Shown: positions 57,308 through 64,000 of the stretch, one piece after another
How the letters are laid out: each line of letters starts with the position of its first letter
How positions within the stretch are numbered: the stretch's first letter is position 1
Source of the DNA: Pseudomonas pergaminensis
GTDB taxonomy: Bacteria; Pseudomonadota; Gammaproteobacteria; Pseudomonadales; Pseudomonadaceae
NCBI RefSeq assembly: GCF_024112395.2
Contig: NZ_CP078013.2
Coordinates: forward strand, 2,046,001 to 2,110,000
Direction: 5' to 3'
Length of the DNA: 64,000 nucleotides
The notes under the pieces: model-generated
What the model saw: only the letters and a program-made list of their open reading frames with translations
What the model was told of the DNA's origin: nothing
Databases searched by the model: none
Program-made: the position numbers and the translations under genes

Positions 57308-58796
57308 GCGCGTGTGCGTGCGCGTTCGCCGCGTTGGCCAGGCGTAATGTAGCCTCGCGGATCTCGTCCTGGTTGAGTGAGGCGAAGCCCAGGCGCAGCG
57401 CATTTTCTGGCTGGTCCAGCGGCGAAAATTGCCGGCCACTGCGCACGACCAGCCCATGGTCCACGGCGGTTGCCACCATCTGGTCGACGTTTATCTGATC
57501 GTCGAACCGCACCCACAGCGCCAGCCCGCCTTCGGGCTCCCGCACGCTGATCCGCTCACCAAATGCCGCATGCAGGCATGTCTGCAAGGTTTCGCGGCGT
57601 GCACGGTATTCCTTCGATACCCGGCGCAGGTGCTTCTTGAGTTCGCCGTTGTTGATCAGGTCCGCGAGCATCTTCTGCGCCACTGCATCGGCGTCCCCCA
57701 GCATCAATGCAGCGTTGCTGTGCAGGGCTTCAACCACCGGCGCGGGGGCGACCACATAACTGCAGCGAAACGTTGAGCCGAGCGCCTTGGATAACGACCC
57801 GACATAGATCACATGGCGTTGCGAGCGGTCGCTGGCCAAGGGCAGGTAGGGCCGTCCGTTAAAGTGATATTCGTGGTCGTAGTCTTCTTCGATGATGCAG
57901 AAGTCGTGCTGCGCCGCCAATGCCAGCAGCTGTTGCCGCCGTGCTGCGTGCAGGCTCACGGTGGTAGGGAATTGGTGATGCGGCGTCAGATAGATCATCC
58001 GCACGTTATGTTCGCGACACAGGCGGTCGATCTGGTCCGTTCGACAGCCTTCGTCGTCTACGTCCACCGTGACCAGTTGCGCGCCCAGCTTGCGAAAAAT
58101 CTCCCATGCCGGCGGGTAGCTCAGGCGCTCCACCAGTACCACATCGCCTGGCTTGAGCAGCAGGCTGGCGGTCAGGTACAGCGATATCTGGGTGCCTTGG
58201 GTCAGGCAGATATTCTCGGCGCTGACCGTCAGCCCACGGTTATTGCGCAGCATCTCGGCCAGCGCGCAGCGCAGCTCATAGCCGGTGCCTTCACTGCCAT
58301 AGCGCACGGTGTTGGAGGCAAAGCTGTTGCGCAGGGCATTGCGGTAATAGCGATGCAGGACGGCTTGGGGCAGCAAGCGGTGGTCGCTGGTGCCGTTATC
58401 GAAAAACAGCGCCCCCTGCCGATGCTGCAGGGCCGTCACCTGGGCGTTCTGGGTGAAATACGGGGCGTTCGCCTGCGCCAGGATGGGCGGTGCGAAGGAC
58501 TGCTGCGCGCGACTCGGCAATGGCTTGGGCGTCAACTGCGCATTGACGAAGGTCCCGCGACGCGGCTCGCTGACCAGCCAGCCTTTGGTCAGGGCTTCTT
58601 CGTAGGCCAGGATCACGGTCTTGCGGTTGACGTCGAGCAACTGCGCCATTTCCCGCGTGCCGGGCAGCAAGGTGCCGGGCGGCAAACGGCCTTCCACGAT
58701 TGCAGTCACCAGGCCTTCGGCAATCTTGTGGTAGGACGCCTGGCTGCCACTTTCGTCCAGCTTGAGCAGCGGGCGCCATTTTCGCATCTGGACCAT
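57285..58796 (-). CDS. MocR/PdxR-type GntR-aminotransferase regulator
   Basis: A 503-residue regulator: GntR winged helix (about 18-88, LLPGTREMAQLLDVNRKTVI), linker to about 125, and an aminotransferase domain with PLP Lys337 (YVGSLSKALGSTFRCSY) and the TPHHQFPT motif in place of HNPTG, as in PdxR-like MocR proteins. It is divergent, 77 bases apart, from the reductase-M24 fusion gene and is its likely regulator; the gap contains the dyad TCCA-AAAC-TGGA at 58805-58816. EnuR of ectoine catabolism is a related regulator type. Confidence 0.88.
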   Translation of the reverse strand: MVQMRKWRPLLKLDESGSQASYHKIAEGLVTAIVEGRLPPGTLLPGTREMAQLLDVNRKTVILAYEEALTKGWLVSEPRRGTFVNAQLTPKPLPSRAQQSFAPPILAQANAPYFTQNAQVTALQHRQGALFFDNGTSDHRLLPQAVLHRYYRNALRNSFASNTVRYGSEGTGYELRCALAEMLRNNRGLTVSAENICLTQGTQISLYLTASLLLKPGDVVLVERLSYPPAWEIFRKLGAQLVTVDVDDEGCRTDQIDRLCREHNVRMIYLTPHHQFPTTVSLHAARRQQLLALAAQHDFCIIEEDYDHEYHFNGRPYLPLASDRSQRHVIYVGSLSKALGSTFRCSYVVAPAPVVEALHSNAALMLGDADAVAQKMLADLINNGELKKHLRRVSKEYRARRETLQTCLHAAFGERISVREPEGGLALWVRFDDQINVDQMVATAVDHGLVVRSGRQFSPLDQPENALRLGFASLNQDEIREATLRLANAANAHAHAQKNADHH

Positions 58797-58873
58797 CTGA
58801 AGTATCCAAAACTGGAGGTTTTAATGGGCCTATTCTAGCGCAACAATCAAGCCTCACTCACCCCGAGGTTGTT

Positions 58874-60535
58874 ATGAATACACGTCATGTCATCGAACTG
58901 TCCCCCTCGGGGAAAACCTTTGAGGCCGGTGACGAGCTGTTGCTCGATGCGATGCTCGCCAATGGCCTGTCCGTGCCGTTTTCCTGCCGGCGCGGGGCCT
59001 GTGGATCGTGCAAGGTGGTGGTCGCAGAAGGCGAGTACCGGGCCAAGCAGCTGGCGCCAGGTGCCCCCGCGCCGTGCTATCCGTTGGCGGCGAATGAAAT
59101 GCTGTTGTGCCAGAGCCATGCCTGCGGCGACATGCGCCTGGAAATCCCCGGCTGGTCGCTGGACACGCCGGTGCTGATGGTCGAGGCACAGGTCGTGAGC
59201 AAGCGCGCGCTGGCCCCCGACATTGTTGAGCTGGTGGTGATGCCGGATAGGCCATTGGCGGTGCGGACGGGCCAGTACCTCAAGTTCCGACTGGTTGACG
59301 GTGACTCGCGGTGTTTCTCGATCGCCAACCTGCCGGCCGAAGACGATGGGCGCCTGGTCTTCCAGATTCGCCGGGTCAGCGGCGGGCTGTTTTCCGAGGC
59401 CATCCTCGGCGACCTGGAAGCCGGCGATCTGGTGCAACTGGAAGGACCTTTTGGTGCCTGCACCTGGCAGGACACGGACGACAGCCCTGTCGTCCTGTTC
59501 GCCACCGGCACCGGTTATGCGGGCATCAAGCCGATACTGCTGACTGCATTGGCACGCAACATCGAGGTCACGCTGTACTGGGGCGGGGCGCAACCGACGG
59601 ACTTTTATGACCGTGCCTTCCTGGCTGACGCGAGTGCCGAGCATCCGCGATTTTGCTGGCATCCGGTGCTGGCGTCGCAGGGCAGGGTGCAGGAGGTTGC
59701 GTTGAGTCACGGGCATGCCTGGGAGCACGCTCAGGTGTACGCGTGTGGTAACGGCGCAATGATCCGCCAGGCCCGCGAGCAGTGTCTCGACGCAGGTTTG
59801 CCGGCTCACCGGTTTGTCGCCGAGGCCTTTGTGCCGAGTGGGCGCTCCGGCGCGCAAACGCCGTCACCCGCGTTTGACCCGATCTGGGAAAAAGTCGGCC
59901 CGCGCTACTCGTTTGACGGCATGCTGGCGGCCCGTGACCAATCCATCCGCGCCCTGGCGGCGATCGCCAGTCGCCTGAAGGTTGGCATGACCACCGGCGA
60001 AGCCCTCGACATGGCCGCCGAACAACTGCAGGCCATGGGCGCGTCCCACACGTGGCACCCGACGTACATCCGCTTTGGCGACGACACCGTACGCCCACCG
60101 CGCGAAGGCATTGACCGCCAGCGCAGGCTGCGCGCCACCGATATCGTCGTGGTTGACCTGGGCCCGGTGTGGGACGGCTATGAAGGCGACTACGGCGATA
60201 CTTTTGTGTTCGGTGAATCGCCGCTGCACCTGGCATGCAGGACCGCACTGCACGAAGTGTTCGACGAAACTCGCGAAGCCTGGTTGCGCGGCCTCACCGG
60301 TCGCGAACTGTATGACTTTGCCGAACAGAGCGCCGTGGCAAAAGGCTGGAGGCTGGCGCGTAATCTCGCAGGCCATCGCCTTGCGGATTTCCCCCACGCG
60401 TTGTTCGAGAGCAAGGTGCTGGCGGAGCTGGAGATCCCGCCGAGTGAAATGGCCTGGGTCCTGGAAATCCAGCTGTGCCATCCCACGGAACCGGTCGGTG
60501 GTTTTTTCGAGGATATGTTGATGCTGCAGGCCTGA
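58874..60535 (+). CDS. Fusion of 2Fe-2S ferredoxin/FAD-NAD reductase with an M24 metallopeptidase-fold domain
   Basis: A 553-residue protein. Residues 1-90 are a plant-type ferredoxin with Cys38, Cys43, Cys46 and Cys79; about 100-200 is the flavin domain (FSIANLPAEDDGR in place of the usual RxYS); about 205-318 is the NAD domain (FATGTGYAGIKP, YACGNGAMI). Residues 345-553 form an M24 (pita-bread) domain with a plausible full metal set: Asp428 and Asp439, 11 apart as in MetAP, His501, Glu531 and Glu546. One uninterrupted frame, with GAGG five bases before the ATG. M24 proteins include prolidases, creatinase and ectoine hydrolase. Substrate unknown. Confidence 0.87.
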   Translation: MNTRHVIELSPSGKTFEAGDELLLDAMLANGLSVPFSCRRGACGSCKVVVAEGEYRAKQLAPGAPAPCYPLAANEMLLCQSHACGDMRLEIPGWSLDTPVLMVEAQVVSKRALAPDIVELVVMPDRPLAVRTGQYLKFRLVDGDSRCFSIANLPAEDDGRLVFQIRRVSGGLFSEAILGDLEAGDLVQLEGPFGACTWQDTDDSPVVLFATGTGYAGIKPILLTALARNIEVTLYWGGAQPTDFYDRAFLADASAEHPRFCWHPVLASQGRVQEVALSHGHAWEHAQVYACGNGAMIRQAREQCLDAGLPAHRFVAEAFVPSGRSGAQTPSPAFDPIWEKVGPRYSFDGMLAARDQSIRALAAIASRLKVGMTTGEALDMAAEQLQAMGASHTWHPTYIRFGDDTVRPPREGIDRQRRLRATDIVVVDLGPVWDGYEGDYGDTFVFGESPLHLACRTALHEVFDETREAWLRGLTGRELYDFAEQSAVAKGWRLARNLAGHRLADFPHALFESKVLAELEIPPSEMAWVLEIQLCHPTEPVGGFFEDMLMLQA

Positions 60536-60537
60536 AG

Positions 60538-60559
60538 AGCCCGCCGTTGCGGCGGGCTC
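60538..60559. terminator. Hairpin between convergent fusion and dipeptidase genes
   Basis: The stem AGCCCGCCG-TTGC-GGCGGGCT begins just after the fusion gene stop. There is no clear T-run, so termination may be partial. Confidence 0.55.
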
Positions 60560-60580
60560 GCTTGCGTCAGCGCTTGAGGG

Positions 60581-62320
60581 TCAGAGCTTCGGCAACTGGC
60601 CGATACGGCCCATCATCTCGGTGACGATCTGCAGGTCCAGCAGGAACTGGTCGACGGTCTTGAACTCGTTGTCGGTGTGCCCGGTGTACTTCACTTCCGG
60701 ACGCGCCAGGCCGAATTGCACGCCGTTGGGCAGTTCATGCACGGAGGTTGCGCCGGCCGAGGTGCCGAACTTGTGCTCCATACCCAGGTTTTCGGTGGAC
60801 ACTGCGAGCAGGGCCTTGACCCATTCGCCTTCAGGGTTACGGTACATCGGCTCCGCGACCGAGTAGGTGAAGTCCACCTTGACCTTGGATTGCTTGTCCC
60901 AGGCGCTCAGTTTGTCGGCAATCTCGGCCTTGAGTTTCTCCGGCGACTTGCCCTTTGGCACCCGCAGGTTCACCGCCAGCTTGAAGGCTTTGTCATCCAG
61001 GCCGACAAAGGTCAGCGAGGTGGTCAGCGGCCCCATGAACTCATCGGAGAAGCCCACGCCCAACTTGCCGCCCAGGTAATCCAGGCCCCAGTTGTCGGAC
61101 GCATAACGCGCGGCGTCAGTGATGTGGTTGTGCTTGAGGGCGATTTTGCCGTCGACGCTGTGGATCAGCTCCAGCATGCGCGCGACCGGGTTGACCCCAG
61201 ACTCCGGCTCGGACGAGTGAGCGGACACGCCGGTGACCGTCAGCTTGACGTTTTTGCCGTCGACCTTGGCGGCCACTTCAAAATCGCCACCGTTGTTCTT
61301 GGCGTATTCAGTGCCGGCTTTTTGCAGGCTGGCGGCCAATTCGGCTGGCTTGTCGGTGACAAACGTCGCCACCGACGCCGACGGAATCTGGTTGGTGGCC
61401 ATGCCGCCGGTCATCGAGATGATTTCCGCGCCTTTGCCTTCACCCTTGCGACGCGGGAACGTCGCCATCACCGTGCCGTAGCCTTTTTCGGCAATCACCA
61501 CCGGGTAGCCACCGTCCAGTGCCAGGTTGTATTGCGGTGTCGGATTCTTTTCGAAGTAGTAGGGGATCGCGTCGCCGGAAGTTTCTTCGGTGGTGTCCAC
61601 CAGCAGCTTGAAGTTGCGCGCCAGCGGCAGCTTCTCTTCCTTGATCACTTTCATGGCGTACATGGCGACCACGATGCCGTTCTTGTCATCCTCGGTGCCA
61701 CGGCCATACATGCGGTCGCCGATCAGCGTGACTTTGAACGGGTCGAGCTTGGTGCCGTCTTTCAGCACCCAATTCTCCGGCGTCACCGGCACCACATCGG
61801 CGTGGGCGTGGATGCCGACGACTTCATCGCCGCTGCCTTCCAGGGAAATTTCGTACACACGGTTATCAATGTTGCGGAAGTTCAGGTTAAAGGCCTTGGC
61901 CAGGTCCTGGATCTTGCCGGCGATCTTGATGAATTCCGGGTTCTTGTACTGCGGCACACCATCGACGTTAAAGGTCGGGATTTCCACCAGCTCGCGCAGG
62001 GTTTCGGTGGCGGCCTTGCCGTACTTCACTCGGGTGTAGATACCGAGCAGGCGATTGATCTCGTTCTGCTGATCCGCGCTCAAGGTTTTGTTATCAAGAA
62101 ACGCACTGATCGCCGGGCCCACGTCACTGGTCTTGCCCAGGTCGCCCTTGGCCAGGGTGCCGAGGAAACCCCGGAAATCGGTGACGGAGGTTTCGTTGAA
62201 ATGCTTCAGAATCGCTGTGCTTTGGTCTGGAGTGATGTTGGCGAAAGCGGGGCTGGTGATGGCCGAAAGGCTCGCCGCGAACAGGGTGGCAGCGGCCAGT
62301 TGCTTGAGTGGAAAGTGCAT
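60581..62320 (-). CDS. Exported M20-family dipeptidase (PepV-like)
   Basis: A 579-residue metallopeptidase. The signal peptide is residues 1-27 (AAATLFAASLSAITSPAFAN). Metal and catalytic motifs are in order: IHAHADVVPV (His, catalytic Asp), YGRGTEDDKNG (bridging Asp), DTTEETSGDAIPYYF (catalytic Glu and ligand Glu), and a late His in KYTGHTDNEF. The long insertion between them is the PepV-type lid. It probably cleaves dipeptides in the periplasm. The ATG at 62320 is preferred; one at 62332 is possible, with AAGGA too close. Confidence 0.9.
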   Translation of the reverse strand: MHFPLKQLAAATLFAASLSAITSPAFANITPDQSTAILKHFNETSVTDFRGFLGTLAKGDLGKTSDVGPAISAFLDNKTLSADQQNEINRLLGIYTRVKYGKAATETLRELVEIPTFNVDGVPQYKNPEFIKIAGKIQDLAKAFNLNFRNIDNRVYEISLEGSGDEVVGIHAHADVVPVTPENWVLKDGTKLDPFKVTLIGDRMYGRGTEDDKNGIVVAMYAMKVIKEEKLPLARNFKLLVDTTEETSGDAIPYYFEKNPTPQYNLALDGGYPVVIAEKGYGTVMATFPRRKGEGKGAEIISMTGGMATNQIPSASVATFVTDKPAELAASLQKAGTEYAKNNGGDFEVAAKVDGKNVKLTVTGVSAHSSEPESGVNPVARMLELIHSVDGKIALKHNHITDAARYASDNWGLDYLGGKLGVGFSDEFMGPLTTSLTFVGLDDKAFKLAVNLRVPKGKSPEKLKAEIADKLSAWDKQSKVKVDFTYSVAEPMYRNPEGEWVKALLAVSTENLGMEHKFGTSAGATSVHELPNGVQFGLARPEVKYTGHTDNEFKTVDQFLLDLQIVTEMMGRIGQLPKL

Positions 62321-62448
62321 GGAGAGACGCATTCCTTTGCAGGTAGTAAGTGGGAAGTTTCTGATCAAACTGTCAGAAACATTTCCACACACTACCACTG
62401 CGAAGGCGTGGGAGGGGAGATGCGAATGAAGGAAATATCGTACTTCAA

Positions 62449-62483
62449 TAAAAAACGCCGCGTCTTCATGAGCGGCGTTTTTG
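62449..62483. terminator. Terminator of the 62489 lipoprotein gene
   Basis: The stem AACGCCGC/GCGGCGTT with A- and T-runs on its two sides works in both directions. It lies a few bases from the lipoprotein stop on the minus strand. Confidence 0.88.
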
Positions 62484-62488
62484 CAGGG

Positions 62489-62956
62489 TCAGCGAGCAAC
62501 CAGATACAAGGTTTGCTTGAATCTGCCGTCGGGCATGGGTTCGGAATTCATGTGTCCTGTAAAACCTCCATACTTCCCGGTGCTGCCCAGAATGGCTACG
62601 GTGGAAAGGCCTGTTTCGTGCTCTTGTCCGCCTACGACAATGGTACCTACGATATTCCCGGTGGCATCCCTGAATATCAATGTCCACTGACACTGGCTGT
62701 GAGCACCAGGCAGTGTGGTGACGCAGTAGCCGCTGTTGCTGCCGATGTCCTGTCCGCCCTGATCCTGCAACGGTTGGTCATAGACAAACAGGTCGCCTTG
62801 GGAGGGGCCCGGTGCACCTGTATCCACAGGCGTCTTGAGGCCCCGAGTACCATCGGCATAGGTGACCAGCATGACTGTTGGCGAGTTGTTGACGCAGGCG
62901 CTGAGGGAGATAAGCAGAAGCAGTGCGCACAAGGTGCGAAGGGTAGCGGTTTTCAT
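62489..62956 (-). CDS. Lipoprotein, possible allene-oxide-cyclase-like barrel
   Basis: A 155-residue predicted lipoprotein with lipobox LSAC after a hydrophobic run (ALLLLISLSAC, residues 11-21). The mature part is strand-rich: GDLFVYDQPLQDQGGQDIGS, SGYCVTTLPGAHSQCQWTLIF, and VAILGSTGKYGGFTGHM. Gly-rich turns, a two-Cys pair and GTGxYxGxxG-like end resemble the allene oxide cyclase/dirigent barrel. The resemblance is by eye and needs a structure comparison. The ATG at 62956 gives the lipoprotein signal. Confidence 0.7.
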   Translation of the reverse strand: MKTATLRTLCALLLLISLSACVNNSPTVMLVTYADGTRGLKTPVDTGAPGPSQGDLFVYDQPLQDQGGQDIGSNSGYCVTTLPGAHSQCQWTLIFRDATGNIVGTIVVGGQEHETGLSTVAILGSTGKYGGFTGHMNSEPMPDGRFKQTLYLVAR

Positions 62957-63071
62957 GGCTGTGCTCTCGTGTGGGTGGGCTCCGGGCGCAGCACCGCTAA
63001 AGCTGCGTCCGGAGCCTGAAAAGGCTAGCCGCCAATTGCCAGAATTCAAATGTCCGCAAGCCGATTTCGTA

Positions 63072-64000
63072 TCACAAGGTTCCCGGGTGCGGAGCCGCGT
63101 ACTCAGCCGTCACACCCAACGCCTTGGCATACGGCCCATCCCACAACTGCTCATGCAATGCCCCGACACGCTTGGCCATCGCTTCGCTGCGCATCACCAC
63201 TTCCAGATTGCGCGAATTATCCAGATACCCGCCCAGCCAGTTGCTGGTGCCGATCCAGGCAACCTGTCCGTCGATCTCCATGGTCTTGCTGTGGATTACT
63301 CGCGCATACGGGATAAAACCTTGCTTGGCCTCGGGGAGGGTGACGATTTTGATCTGGACGTTAGGCAGCACCGCCAAGCTTTTGAGGTAGGGCAGTTCCA
63401 GCGTGTCGGTATTCCAGTTGGACACCATCAGCTTGATCGACACCCCACGTGCCGCCGCCGCACGGACGGCATTGTCGATCACCGCGTAGTACGGGCGGGT
63501 CTTGTCCGGTCCGTAGGACAGGGGGGCGTAGTCCAGCAGTTGCACGCGCACTTCGTGTTTTGCTTCGCTCAGTAAACGCGGCAGTTCCAGCTGTGAATCG
63601 CCTACGCCCGGTGGGTTGTAGCGTTGCGGGCTAGCGACCAGGTAGTTGCCGGTGCGTGGTGGTTCGTTGCTCATGGCAGGCAGCGGCACCGGTTGGTTGT
63701 CGGTCAAGGCCTGCTGGGCTTTCCAATCCTGCTCGAAGATCGCCTGCACCTGGCTCACCACGGTCGAGTTGGTGATGAGCAGCCCGGTTTCGTGGATGTG
63801 TTCCAGGGAGCGCCAGTCGAAATTCTGGCTGCCGACAAAGGCCTGCTTGCCATCCACCACCAGGTATTTGGCGTGGATGATCCCACCGCTCACGCGCGCG
63901 TAGGGCAACACGCGAAAGGTCAGGTTGGGGATCGCCCGCAGGCGTTCAAGGGTGGAGGCTTCCGACAACTTGATGCCTTTTTCTTCCAGCAAAAAGCGAA
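63072..64000 (-). CDS. Phospholipase D-family protein (5' end beyond the window)
   Basis: At least 309 residues are visible; the frame is open through the right edge (the codon CGC at 63996-63998 precedes it), so the start lies outside. Two HKD motifs are present: HAKYLVVDGKQAFVGSQNFD and HSKTMEIDGQVAWIGTSNW. Two HKD motifs with Asp and Gly-Ser/Thr-x-Asn define phospholipase D/cardiolipin synthase-type phosphotransferases. Active residues are intact. The C-terminal tail ends APHPGTL. Substrate and localisation cannot be judged without the N-terminus. Confidence 0.9.
   Translation of the reverse strand, partial: RFLLEEKGIKLSEASTLERLRAIPNLTFRVLPYARVSGGIIHAKYLVVDGKQAFVGSQNFDWRSLEHIHETGLLITNSTVVSQVQAIFEQDWKAQQALTDNQPVPLPAMSNEPPRTGNYLVASPQRYNPPGVGDSQLELPRLLSEAKHEVRVQLLDYAPLSYGPDKTRPYYAVIDNAVRAAAARGVSIKLMVSNWNTDTLELPYLKSLAVLPNVQIKIVTLPEAKQGFIPYARVIHSKTMEIDGQVAWIGTSNWLGGYLDNSRNLEVVMRSEAMAKRVGALHEQLWDGPYAKALGVTAEYAAPHPGTL

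Noticed and set aside
57285-60535. Ectoine degradation locus
   Set aside because: MocR plus an M24 domain is reminiscent, but doeB, doeC, doeD and the ectoine transporter genes are absent and the M24 part is fused to a reductase.
60677-63019. A 780-codon plus-strand frame
   Set aside because: It is antisense to the M20 dipeptidase and the lipoprotein gene, both of which have clear motifs and signals. The translation is low-complexity Arg/Gly/His/Val-rich, typical of a shadow in GC-rich DNA.

Overview
The window is chromosomal DNA from a fluorescent Pseudomonas, most likely the P. fluorescens group. The grounds are the GC-rich coding sequence, the block gltA / sdhCDAB-sucAB-lpd-sucCD, the fabA-fabB pair, BraB/BraZ-like BrnQ, and the many GGAGC(G/T)GGCTTGC-type REP sequences. 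The species call is inference from sequence style and gene order; no database was searched. I see no prophage, integrase, insertion sequence, plasmid or CRISPR feature.

Layout. 1-2391: end of a betaine/choline-type binding protein gene, then yjcH-actP (acetate uptake). 2548-15586: TCA-cycle block, with gltA divergent from sdhCDAB, then sucAB-lpd and sucCD, with strong sigma70-like promoters between gltA and sdhC and hairpins between the sub-operons. 15587-28658: housekeeping genes (brnQ, a DUF599 protein, a small lipoprotein, two hotdog thioesterases, htpG behind a sigma32-like promoter, dienelactone hydrolase, pirin, OsmC, amidohydrolase, a chemoreceptor, fabA-fabB). 28908-33857: a three-gene minus-strand operon of TonB-dependent receptor, periplasmic binding-like protein and hybrid histidine kinase. 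34053-35882: gpsA-DUF4389-sixA. 35968-41898: acyl-activating enzyme, thioesterase, two alpha/beta hydrolases, DUF4892 and AI-2E-type proteins. 41915-44678: a two-component system and pyrF.

44740-53210 holds five genes (MDR oxidoreductase, SDR, MocR-type regulator, HBM-type chemoreceptor, alpha/beta hydrolase) bracketed by two direct copies of a composite repeat. Each copy is a tandem array of about 74-bp REP units followed at the same distance by a conserved element of about 350 bp. The two copies of the long element differ by paired changes consistent with a small pseudoknot, which is the most interesting non-coding signal here.

54409-54823 carries a duplicated tRNA-Glu/tRNA-Gly pair behind a good stable-RNA promoter. 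54913-60535 is an accessory-looking stretch: LuxR-type regulator, solitary PotF-like binding protein, an 83-residue orphan, a MocR/PdxR-type regulator, and a divergent gene whose product fuses a 2Fe-2S/flavin reductase to an M24 metallopeptidase-fold domain. The window ends with an exported M20 dipeptidase, a lipoprotein that may adopt an allene-oxide-cyclase-like barrel, and a truncated phospholipase D-family gene.

The strongest candidates for something undescribed are the reductase-M24 fusion with its MocR partner, the TonB receptor/binding protein/hybrid kinase operon, and the composite REP-array plus structured element.
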